From contig CM041199.1 of the NCBI GenBank assembly GCA_023078555.1, forward strand, positions 4,407,315 through 4,471,314: a stretch of DNA of 64,000 bases. Reading direction: 5' to 3'. The position numbers and the translations under genes are program-made. The notes beneath the pieces are model-generated. The model ran no database searches. It saw only the letters and a list, made by a program, of their open reading frames with translations, and was not told where the DNA came from. How positions within the stretch are numbered: the stretch's first letter is position 1; each line of letters begins with the position of its first letter. Shown here in pieces: positions 1 to 11,600 of the stretch. The DNA is from Ulva prolifera. Lineage: Eukaryota; Chlorophyta; Ulvophyceae; Ulvales; Ulvaceae.

Positions 1-509
1 AATGCTTACTTCTTAAATGGTGCGTAATGTTGACGCACGCACACAAATGTAATTGTGTGCCATAACCAATGAACAGCAGACTTTGTGGCACTACACCGAT
101 TGACTGCTCAAATATATGTTCTGATACTCTGTCTAGCTCACACATGGTATCGGTGACAAGTGCATGGTGCACATCCGGGTTGTGCCAACACCTTGGCGCC
201 ATATTGAACCGTCAGATCATGTATACCTGACGTTGAACTTCAGTATGATGTACCACCTGCTGGACGCTACCAGCAATCAGCAGTATAACGTGCTGCTGGT
301 ACTGCACCTTATCGTCCTCATAGGCACCACCTTCACTGTGCTCCACCTTGACCCACACAGATCAGCGACTTACAGCCCAATCATGCAGAACAGGGACATA
401 GGCCGTCTAATCGGCACTGCACCAATGTTGACTGCGATCCTATGCTGCCACAACTCTGCTTTCATGCGTCCCCAGACTCTCATTCTGAACAGCTTGCTGA
501 AAGAGATGT

Positions 510-536
510 GCCATGGCACTAAAGGTGCCATGGCAG
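510..536. repeat. Perfect short hairpin
   Basis: TGCCATGGCAC and GTGCCATGGCA form an 11-bp perfect stem around a 5-nt loop (TAAAG). It lies inside a frame that is open on the plus strand but has no recognisable product. Function unknown. Confidence 0.6.
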
Positions 537-644
537 TGTCCACATCATATGAGGCTGAACTGACGACACCGCAGCCTCTTTTGCCCCACGCAACACAGTG
601 CAATGACCTGACCGGACGCCATACCTTCACGTGTATGATGTATG

Positions 645-702
645 CAACAGCCAGCTTGTTGCATGCTGTTCATGTGTATAGCATACAACAAGCTGGCCGT
701 TG
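645..702. repeat. Inverted repeat, 25-bp arms
   Basis: Left arm CAACAGCCAGCTTGTTGCAT (continuing to 669) pairs with the right arm that ends CAAGCTGGCCGTTG at 702. There are only a few mismatches and the spacer is about 8 nt. It is a foldback the size of a minimal MITE or small-RNA hairpin, with no gene nearby to explain it. Confidence 0.65.
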
Positions 703-1294
703 TTCCACCAGCAACAGAACCCTGGACACCTGCACCGCGGCACCCCGCCCCATGATCTCCCGATGCCCTACCTCTGCTTCTGCTGCTGAACTGTGCCCTC
801 GCAGTTCCCTTGACCTTGGACATGCATGTGCACCGGTGGCCACTCCTCCATCGATCCATCCATGGATGGCCTGCATCTGCGGGTGAAGGTGCGGCACCGG
901 TGCGACCACCTCGGCGTGCGAGGCATCAGCGGTACAGTGGACACACCCCAGCGGGCACAGCCCCGGCCCACATCTAGAGCCCTTTGTGGTCACGTGCAGC
1001 CTTGAGGCGGCACTGTGCTGTAGGCTGTGCCACAGGCCAGAGGGCCGCCGGCCCCAACAGGTGATGGGGGCGGAGGCGAGGAAGGGCAGCAGCATGGGCG
1101 CTCTCAGCAGTCGACTTGCGGTCATGGGGCTGGCACTGCAGTGCGCGAATGAGCCAGCTGCCAGGCACAATGTGTTGAGGCCGAGGCCGCCAAGCGGTTG
1201 CGCTACTGCGGCCTTCACAGGAGGAGGCCCTGTGAGGTGCGCACAGGTGTCCGCAGGGGGCCTGCCAGATGGTAAATCCCTGCGGCACGTGCCC

Positions 1295-1363
1295 CCGTCA
1301 CCCGGAGTTGTCAAAGTCCTCTTCAGGATACGGCTACACATATCCAAATCCACTGTACTTTAC
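1295..1363 (+). repeat. 75-80 bp dispersed repeat, copy A
   Basis: This copy carries the family core GGAGTTGTCAAAGTCC followed by AGGATACGGCT and an AT-rich end, in the same orientation as copy G at 57322. It is diverged. The flanking sequence GGAGGAGGCCCTGTGAG at about 1219-1236 is also found next to copy C near 15296 in inverted orientation, so the full element may be longer than the core. Confidence 0.6.
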
Positions 1364-1638
1364 CCATGTGTGCTGCAGCGTGATGAGTTTCAGCTGCTGG
1401 TTGTGGTCAGGCTGTGGAGGAGATGCACGTGGTGGATCAGGGCATGAAGTGCACTGAAGCAGCTGTCTCCAGCAGCCGCGCAGGAACACCGCGCGGGCGC
1501 GTTGGACCGGGTTGCTGGGAGTGTTCTTGACCTGCGTGCTGCTTTCGCGGTGGCGCCCGCCTCGCCACAGTTACCCTCGTAACACAGGAACCTAGCACAA
1601 CTGATCGTGGAGTGTGGGGTTGTCCTGCTGTGCACGGG

Positions 1639-1736
1639 TGTTGGGTCGCTTGGCAGCATTTCCAGGGCTACCACCCAGAAATTTGACCTGAATATTCGGA
1701 ATTGTTACATGTATGATCGCGCCCGCCGACCCAACA
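1639..1736. mobile_element. 98-bp MITE, copy 1 (MULE-like)
   Basis: Terminal inverted repeats TGTTGGGTCG and CGACCCAACA bound a 98-bp element whose centre reads TTGACCTGAATATTCGGAAT. The element is flanked on both sides by GCTGTGCACGG, an 11-bp direct repeat consistent with a target-site duplication. A 9-11 bp duplication is typical of Mutator-like (MULE) transposons. There is no coding capacity, so it is non-autonomous. Confidence 0.8.
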
Positions 1737-2478
1737 CTGCTGTGCACGGGAGCCGTGGAACGGATTGACGCACGCCATGGCGCAGCGTCTGGTGGCATTG
1801 CTGTGCTCGTGTGTTTCCCCGGCGCAGCGACCCGCCTCCCCGGATGTGTCCTCATGCCACAGGAACACAGCAGAACTGTTGATGATTCTGCAATCAGCCA
1901 CACCGCAGGCAGCACCTACCGCGGGTCATCTTCAGGGCACCACAGGCACTCCACACGGCCCCCATTGCGGGCAACCCCAAACGCACCCCGCACGCTGCTG
2001 TCTGTCTGGTCTACACGGGTCGTGTGGCCTCATGTGGCCTCATGTGGCCTGTGTCTGGTCCACACGGGTCGACATGTGGCCTGAGATTGATGGCGTGTAT
2101 GCTATGTTGATGCATGTGCAGTAGAGGGGCAATGAACAAGTTCGTGGCTGGCCTTGCTGGCATACAAGTATACCGGTCAGTGCAAGCTTGCATGCCATCT
2201 GGGCCTCTGACCTTGGAGCCTCAGACCGCCAAGGCTGCCTCTGACCTTGGACTGCTGCCCTGCTGGTGCTAGGCTTGAAGGCTAGGCAGGTGAGGCGCCT
2301 CAAACGCTGAACAGCTGCTGTAGCACACATATGCATACATGGCTGTGTGATGATGCAGGCACGCATGCATATATGGGGACAATGTGCTGTGGTGTGAGCT
2401 CGTGCCCGGCCTGTTGCCATGCCTAGGATGGGTTTGCTGGATGGGTTTGAGAATGGACTCGGATCCGATAACCGGGCA

Positions 2479-2514
2479 TGGACAGAGGCTGGGCATGCAT
2501 GCCCGGCCTCTGTC
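2479..2514. repeat. Near-perfect 36-bp palindrome
   Basis: GGACAGAGGCTGGGCATG is followed directly by its near-exact reverse complement CATGCCCGGCCTCTGTCC, with one mismatch pair and no spacer. The right half (GGCCTCTGTCCTTTG, then AAGT) recurs at about 4865-4884, suggesting a repeated module. Confidence 0.65.
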
Positions 2515-2985
2515 CTTTGCAAGTACATACATGGGAACATGTGAGTGAGGGCGTTTACGCGGGTTGTACAATTCGGTACAGCGTTACGCTGGCTTTATGC
2601 CTGGGTGGTACCTGGCTCCAGCAAAGCCAATGCACGCCTTCATACCGCAGCATGCATGTTCGTGTGCATATTGCCTCGTTGTCTCGCGCAAGCCATGCCG
2701 TGGGCCTCAGTTGGGGGCTGTTCGTGCGTTGCCGCGGTCGATGTGCCAAACTCGATGACTTTGTTCAGTGAGGCAGAGATGTTGTGAATTGTGCTGGCGG
2801 CGATGCCGTTGTGGAGTAGTATGGTGCAGGTGGGCGACCGTATAGACTGCCGAATCAGCGTTGCTTTATGTGTGCGACGCGACTGCAGTGTTGTCCCATG
2901 ATGGACGTCCATTCGTCAACGCTGCAATGGAATTGATCTAGCTGGCTTAGTTTTGCTAAAGTTTGATCTACACTGTCTAGACACT

Positions 2986-4632
2986 ATGGTTGAGTCAGAT
3001 GGCTGGAGGAACGCAACGCACCTGGCGAGGATGGGTGTCTTCTATGGCAGCCTCATAGAAGTATCGCTTTCATCGATGGCCTTGGTGACTTTTCTTTCCT
3101 TCTTGCAGTTGGCGTGCTCGCCAGGCGTTGCTGCTCGGAAGCACGAAACTTTTACAGGGCGCCCCGCTTTTGCCGGAGCTTCATGCTAGGCAAGCTGGTG
3201 TGCAGGTGTTCGTAAGTCTGTTCTTCAAGGATATTGAGAAGAATATCGAGCTCGGTGATTACGCCTGGGTGGTCATGTACTCTACCCTTTGCACGACCTC
3301 AGTGATGCTTGCATCAGGCATCTTAGGTAACGCACTGTAAGGGGTTGCTGTGTTCGCGTGATGCCCGACCTCCCCCATCTTGTTCCACTAGCTGGCATAA
3401 ATCACTTAAGAAAGGAAACGACAGTGTTTAAATCAAGCACGATCGTCTGCGGTGAAGCTGGACCGGCGATTATGCGGGCGGGGTTTGTTCGTTGTGGCAA
3501 TCGACAAACGCACTTATGTCGTGTAGACAGGATGCGTAAGAAGACAAGCATCATAGCTTTATCATGGCAGACAATGTCTCCGATCCAGCGACTGTGCTGC
3601 AGGGCTGGTGACAACGTGGAGCCGGGCGAAAGTGCGCGACAGCGCGCCCGTCGTGAAGAAGGAGGCATTCTGGAAAGCCACAATCGAGGGCGGACTTTTC
3701 TGCTACATGATACCGTTCAACACGCTGGTGGCAATCTTGATCTTTACCACGCCTGGTCCATCTGCCTGGGTTAAAGCACTGAAGGTCGTGATGAGTGCCC
3801 CGTCCCTATTCTTCCAGTTCGGTTGGTTCATGGCCTGCCGCAAGTTCTGGCAGGTAATCGAGAGTGGTCATGGTGGTGCGTCACTGCCTTCCTTGACTAG
3901 ACATGGGCCGCTGCATGAGCCTGCCCTGGGAGATCGTGCCAACAGGTACCGCAGCCCTGTCAGGAATGCAGCAGCCTGCACAGTCGCAGACCGTCCCAAG
4001 CCTCGGCATGTGATCCAAATGGCTCCGTATAGTACATTTTCTCTTGCGTTCAGAGCATAGGTAACGCGACGTTCTCCAACACAAATCACTGCTGCATGTG
4101 TTGGTGTACACCAGCTAACAGAAGAGTCAGGCTGACTTTTCTGTTAGCTGGGAGATCCCCTCTGCAATCCCCTCACCGCAACACACGCGAGCTGTACCAC
4201 TGTACAGTTGTGGCGACGGTTTCGCTGTGTGTGTTGTTCTGCGGTGGTTTCTCCTGCCTCCGATGCACATATCTGCACTTCACATGCACTCATGTGCAAC
4301 ACACAGGCTCGCCGCAAGCTAATCACGAAGGCTGCCGTGCAGAGGAGCTCGTGATGCCTGAGGAGCCAGTCCACACCTTCGCAGACCTCTCCGAGCCTCT
4401 GCTGCCAGAGGACAGCTCCGAGCTGGACCTGTCAGCCCAGCCCTTCTTCAAGAGCGCCTCCCAGTTTGGCCCAATGGGCATCCCGGGCCTCGGCCTGGCA
4501 GCTGCAGAAGGCCCAGCAGCAGCCGAGGAAGAGGCTGCAGGGCTCCTGGGCAGCACCACAGACGCAGAGAACCCAGGCACGGGACCAGTCGTGGGGCCTG
4601 GTGCAGCAGGCCAGGACGCTCAGGAGGTGTGA
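2986..4632 (+). CDS. Four-TM membrane protein of unknown family, 4 exons
   Basis: I do not recognise this protein. Hand-built exons are 2986-3126, 3206-3326, 3603-3875 and 4307-4632; all phases agree and give about 286 residues. Hydrophobic segments lie at roughly residues 14-38 (exon 1), 60-85 (exon 2 into 3, around YAWVVMYSTLCTTSVMLASG), 110-133 (GLFCYMIPFNTLVAILIF) and 140-162 (APSLFFQFGWFMA), so four membrane passes are likely. The tail from exon 4 is acidic, with a dileucine SEPLLPED and Ala/Glu/Gly low complexity, as expected of a cytosolic tail. The third donor (GTGCGT) matches the local splice consensus; the first (GTTGCT) is weak. If the third intron instead used GTAATC at 3854, the tail would be a short basic ARRKLITKAAVQRSS. 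The start ATG at 2986 is the first in frame after a possible acceptor, so upstream exons may be missing. Confidence 0.5.
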
Positions 4633-5435
4633 CACCCCAGGCAGACTGGCCCAGTGCGCAGAGCTCTGCCACCACAGATGCCTTGAGCATGGCCTCTTCA
4701 TGATCTGGCAGACCACATGCGCCCCGCTAGCAAGCAGGTAGTGTGTCGTAGATGGTGGTCCCAGGTGTCAGAGTCAGACTATAGGCCCATATGGATCCGG
4801 CTGTGTAATCATGCATATACACAAAACTCACTTATATACATACACATGCACAGATGCGATCACGTCTGGCCTCTGTCCTTTGTAAGTGCACACATAGGTG
4901 CGGGCCTCTTTGTAGCGCTGCTGCCTGGGCCGGGCTGCCGCATGGTGTGCTGTCCAGCACAGCCGTGGCCTGCCAGTAACAGCCAAAGCATCCATCTGCA
5001 AGGATCCTACCTTGCAGACACCACATGTGGCCACAGTCAAGTATTGCACAGCGCTGTTACAGCAACCGACAGCAGCAGGGCCCTGCTGATGTGGAGCCAG
5101 TTGCTGCTATCACATTATGTAATCCTGTCTGTCATGCTTGCAGCAGGAGCTGCAGCAGTGACAGCGCAGCAGAGCACTGCTGTGCACAGTCAGCAACACA
5201 GCAACACACACAGCAGCAGCAGCAGCGAGATGTATATAAGTCATGACTTGTAAGCGTATGTCGCACAAGCAACGGTCCAGGGTCCATCCTCAAGAGGCGT
5301 GCTGGTCACCCCCCAGGCTGCACTGTCGCAGGCTGCCATGCCAGAGCTGGATACCTGAACTCTGCGAATGAGTCAGTCCTGAACTGTCCTGAACTGCCCC
5401 AACTGCCTGGGCTGCCACACCGCAGTGCACGCCAG

Positions 5436-5531
5436 TGTTGGGTCATCGGGCCCGATCACATAGAACAATTCCGAATATTCACATCTAATATCGGGCTGGC
5501 AGCCCTGGAAATGCTTCCCAGCGACCCACGC
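5436..5531. mobile_element. MITE copy 2 (degenerate right end)
   Basis: It begins TGTTGGGTCATCGGGCCCGA and contains the family core in inverse orientation (AACAATTCCGAATATTCA, then CCCTGGAAATGCTTCC). It ends near GCGACCCACG, where the right terminal repeat is mutated. It is the same family as the copies at 1639, 12104 and 23576. No clear target duplication remains, so it is probably an older insertion. Confidence 0.7.
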
Positions 5532-5629
5532 ACAGGTGATGCACACAGTGGCCAGTGCAGTCTGGCGTCCAGCCCCTGGACGGCCTCCATGACTTTGACA
5601 GCCATCATGGTGTGCGCCTGTCGCTCCAC

Positions 5630-5705
5630 GCGTACGTAACGTACAGTAAATCTAAATTTGCTGAGCCGTATCCTGTTGGACATTGACATTGGTATGTCGA
5701 GCCAC
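5630..5705 (-). repeat. 75-80 bp dispersed repeat, copy B
   Basis: AAATTTGCTGAGCCGTATCC followed by TGTTGGACATTGACA matches the family core on the reverse orientation. The end that normally reads AACTCCGAATTAACGGGACC is degraded here. Confidence 0.65.
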
Positions 5706-5950
5706 AAACCCCGCGCTGTCGCGGTCCGTGCCAGACCACGATCCACAGCACCCAGCCAGCACCGGGTGCATCATGGCGCGCACGCGCATGTGTGAACGCT
5801 GGCGTCCTCGGCCTGCTCGGTTGTCGGTCGCGGTGCTGCCCGCCCCGCTGCCGGTGTCGTTGTATCACCCGTGGCCTGAGCGGGGCCGTCGCGACCACCG
5901 CCGAGGCTCCGGCTCTGCTGCCGGCTGGGCAGGTAGTGCAGGGCCTGACT

Positions 5951-6038
5951 GTACACGCCGTGGCACTTGCTGTTCACTGTGGCACTTGCTGTACACATCG
6001 TGGCAATTGCTGTACACACCGTGGCACTTGCTGCTCAC
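5951..6038. repeat. Minisatellite, about 20-21 bp unit x 4
   Basis: Four imperfect units of GTGGCACTTGCTGTACACAC differ by a few substitutions. Non-coding. Confidence 0.7.
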
Positions 6039-6960
6039 CCTCACCCAGCAGTATACTCTCAGCATTCGGCAGTCGCCCGGCCGTCATTGTGCACTGCGTC
6101 AGCGTTCCGCCGCTGCCAGAGCACCCCCGCGCCGCCGTCGGCCGTACTCCAGCCAGCCTACCGTATCACCGGCAGTTATTGAGACGTGTCAGGGTTTCGG
6201 TATCCAGCAACGGCCGCAGCCGTCTCGGCGAGGCCATGGCGGAACGCCCCGTGTCCACAGCCGGTGAACCAGCCTGTGTGCACCGATGGCCAACAGGCAT
6301 GCATTGCGCCTGCGTCCGCATGATCTTGGTCCCGAGCGGCGCTCATGCCACATTACACAGACCCACTCCATGACGCGGGACGGCAGCACAGGTCGTGGCT
6401 GTGTGTGTGACATGGAATGCATGCGCGATGCCCTGAATTAGAGCCCGTTGCATGCGTTGCCGCTGCCGTCCAGGCCCTTGAGCCCAAGAACCCTGTGGGC
6501 GCTGAACAAGCAGGGGAGCAGGAGAGCCTGGCCCAAGGGCGGCCACATCCTGCGATTATAAGTTGACTGCTGCCGGTGGCACCACTGGTGTGGGTGGGGC
6601 TGGGGCCCCAAACTTGGGGTAGACACTCCCGGAATCATCTCTGGATGCCCTCCCAGTCTCACCCCTCTGCAGTGCAAACGCACCCGTGTCACCCCCACGC
6701 TCATGGTGCCGATGCGGACGGTGTATTCTGAGCCATGCATGTGCGTTATGTGCAGGCATGCATTGTCACAAGGGCACATGCATGAAACAGCTCTGGCAAC
6801 TGGGACTGATCAGACCAGTCATCCTCACACGTCGCGGCACTTGCATGCAGGGCCCGGGTATTGGGTCACCATGCAGCAATCTGGGGCTGCCATCCGGAAT
6901 GCCTGACGATTCATGCAGTTTTCCTATGTGATCAGACCCCACGCCCCGGCATTGCAGGAC

Positions 6961-8669
6961 ATGGTACCCCGCGACGGCGCCGCCACGCTTGAGTCCATCG
7001 GCGTGGCCCACAGCACAGCTTCCTCCTCCTTCTCCCCGCGTGGTGCCGAGGCGGCGCACTTCAACGCCCACGGCGACAACCCCGACGAACAGTACCCCCC
7101 CTCCATCGTCTCGCCGGTGCTGTCGCCATCGCGGCTGCACCGCCTCGCCGGCGGCGCCGGCGGCGCCGATGATTCCGGCTCCCTCGCGAGCTCGACAGAC
7201 ATCTCAGACGACAAGGAGAACTCCGCGCGCGGGCCGGGCGGGGCCGCTGCGGCGGTCACCGCAGCCGCCGAGGCGGAGGAGGCTGTGCTCTCGCCGTCAT
7301 TGCGGACGTCGCCGCAGCTGCGCACGCCGCCGAAGGTGCCGCCGCTCGTGATTCCATTCCCGCCGCCGGCGAGCCCGCACCGCGCGCACTACGCGAGCGG
7401 CTCCGGCTACTTGTCAACCCCGATCCCTTCCACGGCGCGGGAGACCCGGGGGCCGCCGGGGACGCCGGCTGCGGCAGCGGCGGCGACGCCGCCGCGGCCG
7501 CCACCGTCCGCCGCGACGCCGAGCACGGCGCGCACCCCCGGCCCGCCGACGACGCCGAGCACGTCCACGCGCATTTCGACACTGCTCTCGGGTCGGAAAC
7601 TGATGTCGCCGATGCGGTCCGGAGGTGGCGGGGCCGCCGGAGACGCCGCCGCGCTGCCGCCGCCGTCGCCGCACTCCGACCTCTCGCTGTCACGCTTCAT
7701 GCACCTCATCAAGAACCGCAAGCACGCGTCAAAGGCCGCGCAGAAGCTGCCGCAGCAGTTCACAGGCGCGTCGGCGCAGTTCGCGGTCAAGCCGTCGCCG
7801 CCGCGCGCGCAAGCCGGCGACGTGAAAGCCGCCGGCAGCGCTCCGCCGCCGCGGGCCGGCAGCGGCGCGGACACCCCCGGCGCGCCGCGGACGTACGGCC
7901 GCGGCCGTGGGGCTCTGAGCGCGGAGGCTGCAGTGCACGAGGGGTACCGGGAGGGGGGGGGTAGTCCAGGGGGGGGCGAGGACGAGGCCACGTCGGCACC
8001 CGCGGGCTCGAGCACCGCGCCGCGGTGGGACCGCGCCCTGCCGGACCTCGCGGCTCTCAATTTCGACGATTCAGCAACATCAGAGGATCTGTTCGAGGTT
8101 TGCTCCGGTGCTGCTGCTGCGGGCAGCACCTTCTGTGTGGGTTCAACACGCGTCATGCATCACGCCTGGGTCGAGCGTATGCTATTGCATGCGGTTGCAG
8201 CAACAGAAACAGGCGAATTACGGCGCGGTGCTGTGCTCCAGTCGGGGTGAGCCTCGACCTGCTGTGAACCTTGTCCCGGTGTTTCCGTGTGGCTGCCGCG
8301 CATTTGAGCAGCTACCCCTGTAGCCAACTCGCGTGCCCATCGAAGGAGCGAGGCATGCGTCGCCCCCACCTCCCGCCGACCTCACCTCCCTCGACCGCTC
8401 CCAGTCGCCGATCTTTGCCACAGCACCGCGCTCACGCACACACAACCTCACACGAACAAGGATGCTAGATCAGTGATAGGTATACACAGCCGCGGGCAAT
8501 GCAGGATGCGACGTCCGAGCTCGCGCCCTCCTCCTCCTCCTCCTCGACGCCTCAAGCTGCCGCCGCCCTCGGCCGCCGCAGCGGCAGCGGCGCCCTCGGC
8601 TCCAAGGTGTCCAACGTGTGGAGCAAGGTCAAGGCGCGCACAGCCGCGGCGAGCCGCGGCGGCGACTGA
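6961..8669 (+). CDS. Pro/Ser/Ala-rich disordered protein with KEN box and CDK-type sites
   Basis: There are two exons, 6961-8097 and 8505-8669, joined in phase 0 (donor GTTTGC, acceptor ATGCAG), giving about 433 residues. No folded domain is recognisable. The protein is dominated by Ala, Pro, Ser, Gly and many SP/TP dipeptides (for example TPPRPPPS and SPMRSG), the pattern of a heavily phosphorylated disordered protein. A KEN tripeptide (DDKENSARG, codons 7213-7221) sits in an acidic-basic context typical of APC/C degrons. A more ordered basic patch, LSLSRFMHLIKNRKHASKAA, occurs at about residues 245-264, and the C-terminus is a short basic helix-like SKVSNVWSKVKARTAAASRG. The start ATG at 6961 follows an acceptor-like GCATTGCAG; an in-frame ATG at 6913 also exists. 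Extreme GC richness means both opposite-strand frames are also open, but only the plus strand gives a splice-compatible terminal exon with a stop. A cell-cycle role is inference only. Confidence 0.6.
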
Positions 8670-11600
8670 CCCCCGCGGCGCGCCTGACGTCCAACCCCCG
8701 CCGCCGCCACCGGGCGCGCCTCTCCGCGGGGCTGCCACTGTGATGACGCTGCATGCATGGCGTGCTTGCGTAATGTGATGATGGCGTAGTGTGGCAGCAG
8801 TGGCACGGATTCCGTGTCTCCTGGAGTGGGCCGGGGATCTCACGCGGCGTGTAGGCTGCCGTGATGCTGAGGCTGAGGCTGTCGGACACCTGGGGTTGTC
8901 TCTTGCGGCTGGGTCCTGTGTGGCCGCATGGCATGGGAGGCCCCCGCCACTGGCGCCGCCACTGGCGCGGCATGACCTGCCGCTGTGGTCATGCGCAGCT
9001 GCCTCGACGGGGGGGGATGCATGCTTGAGATGCATGCTTGAGATGAGTGCCGCGGAGTCGCGTGTTAAGCGCATGGGGGTAGGGGCGGTGCAAGCCCATG
9101 CATGGGGTTGCTTGGTCGACTTGACCCTGGAACATGCGGACGGCACCGCTGAATGTTGCCCTTTTACATGATGGGCGGATGGCAGTGTGGTGGAGCGGGA
9201 GGCTGTGTTGGGGCGGGCAGTATAGCCATGTGCAAAGGACGTAGCAATGCAGATGTAGTAGTGTTTCATGCCACACCACATTTGAGCTGCAGCGTTGGAT
9301 GCCTTGGAACGCGCTTTGGCAGTTTCCTCTGTTTTTTGTTGATGGTCGCGTGGCCGCCCGTGCCGGCGTGAGCAGCCGGCCGGAGCAGCCGCGACGCTGC
9401 TCTAGATCTAGGCAGGCTACGATGTGCGGGATAGATCTGTCCTTGTAGGGTTTTTAGGGCTGTAGCAGGGTGGCAGGCACGCTGGGGGACCCTTCCTCTC
9501 CCGGCTGCCTGCCGCTCTATCAGCGCACGATGCGCATTTTTGGTATGTGGACACGAGCAGACAACGCTTGTTATCTTGTATATTTGATTGGTTGAGACTA
9601 TCTCGATAGAGGCTTCGCTCTTGACTGGATGAGGCTGGGAAGGCATGGGCATACCTGGCTGCATGCAGCGCAGGGTGTGCAAGCCGCTGAGCAATATGGG
9701 AAGAGTAATGCGGTGGCAGACGCATATTGCGGCTTCCCGGACGCTGTGAGTGTAAATGCTGCGTTTGCTGCAACATCCGCTTGTTGCTTCGGCCACAGGG
9801 CTGTGCCTGAGCCATGCGTGCATGCCCCCTGCACCATCTCACACTCTTGATTGTGGGCTATGCCACATCTCTGCCACAGCAAATCAATCGTTTGGAATGA
9901 TGCAAATGGGGTAGCACACACACTCCCGCAGAGCATCCACGTAAGCTTCTCTCCGTGTACGCAATCATCCACCACAGACAGCAAACAAAGGTCGGAAACC
10001 AGTGCTTTGCTATACTGGGGATGCCTTCAGGAACTGATTCCTGTCCACAGTCTAGACTCATGTGTGGTGGCTGCATGCAGTGACAGGTTATGTATTGCAA
10101 TTACCTACCCTCGACACCGCAGAGCAGATCAAGACATCAATCGATGCCTTGCGGACTTGGACTTGGAGCAGCTGCGGTTGTGTTCATGGTTTTGTACTGG
10201 ACGCCATGAGTAATCGAGGATTATCAGCAGGCCAGCAATCCATTGAGGCTTGGCACAGCTGGGGCGTAAAAGCTGACCTGCACCCCTCGCCCTGTAGCTA
10301 GCCATGCTACCGGATGTGATGTTCATATGATCAATGTGAGTGGGTGGAGGCATCCATGGCCAACGGGACTTCTGCAGCCTGCCACTCTTGATGGTCCTAG
10401 GCTATGCAGACACAGGCCAACTTCATGCAGTGCAGCACAGCCTGAAACTGCAGTGCATGCTTCCAGTGTCAGAACAGGTCGTTGACTAATGTACTAATAA
10501 TAAATAAATGTACTAATGTTGTAATGTGTAACTAATGTAGGTCGGCAAGTACCTAGCCCTGGCACATGTTGTTTGATTCCCTACTTGTATGGGACCAGCA
10601 GATCTGATCACAACGATATCTCAAGACACACTTGAAGCCCTGACCACTTGGCACTCCTTTGACGCAGAGTACTTGGCGCAAAGCCGAAGATGCGGTCAGG
10701 TATGGGCAAGTAGGGGCGATGCGCAGGAAGGCAAAAGCGATACAGCACAGGGGATTCCCAGGAGATCACTCAGCCCAGTACTAATCCTGCCCAACCAGGC
10801 TTAAGTTGCGAGTTCTGATGGGATCGCCTGTTTTCCTGGTGGTATGACCATATCACGTCTACATGTGAGCCGCTGATCACTTATAGCTGTTGCCTATCGT
10901 TCGCCGTGTGATTACACACCACTCGGCATCGTTTCTCTGCACGGCAGCCTTGAACGCGGCCAGAGGCGAAGATTTCATTGCAACGCGTCACGGCAGCTGT
11001 TGGATGGCAAGAGCAACCGGGATCACCGACGGCAAGGCCTGTTTTCATCCAGTCGTTGTGCAGTCGCGTAACTCTGCAGGCCCCTCGAGCGCTGCGCCCA
11101 TAAGGCACGCTGATGCAAGCAGTCGTGAGAATTCCATTCACAAGGCAAACCGGCAGATTCCAGGCCCATATACCTCGGAGAGCGCAAGCTTGTTCCGACA
11201 CTGCAGACAGGCAAGGGAAGACAGGTGATACTTCGTGTCAACACGCCGATTGACCTTACCTCGATGCAGACTCTGACCAATCCAGCAGCAGCGACTGCCT
11301 TGATGCTTAGCGCAGTGTGTCAGGTTCCATGCCATGTTGCACGGGGTCAAGGTGTACGGCCACGACATGATCACGAATTCCCCAGCAGGGTGACAGAACG
11401 ACAGCAGCAGACACAACAACGCTATTTGTACAGATGGTATTCTGGCGAGGAGCTCGCTGGTGCTTTTGCCCATACGTCATCAGCTGTTCTGTGCTCCGGC
11501 ATCCACTTGGGCACTGGAACACGATATGTCGCGGGTGTAACCGGCCACCTGCCATGCGATCGAGACAGCGGACTTGCATGAAAACTTTTGCCAAAGTTCG

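Larger units (their letters stand above)
1..2985. other. Region without a confident gene
   Basis: Apart from the repeats and hairpins listed separately I see no supported gene here. An open frame at 164-886 (+) starts with a hydrophobic stretch (about 280-350, rich in Leu/Val/Ile) that could be a transmembrane exon of an upstream gene, but the rest of that frame is low-complexity and no family is recognisable. Positions 2011-2085 contain a short tandem repeat built on GTGGCCTCAT and GGTCCACACGGGTCG. A truncated exon cannot be excluded at the left edge. Confidence 0.4.
4633..6960. other. Region without a confident gene
   Basis: The region holds a MITE copy, one dispersed-repeat copy, a CAG run at about 5212-5225 and a small minisatellite (5951-6038). 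Long GC-rich frames on both strands around 5600-6370 overlap one another and the repeats and look like chance open frames. No splice-consistent coding segment was found. Confidence 0.5.
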
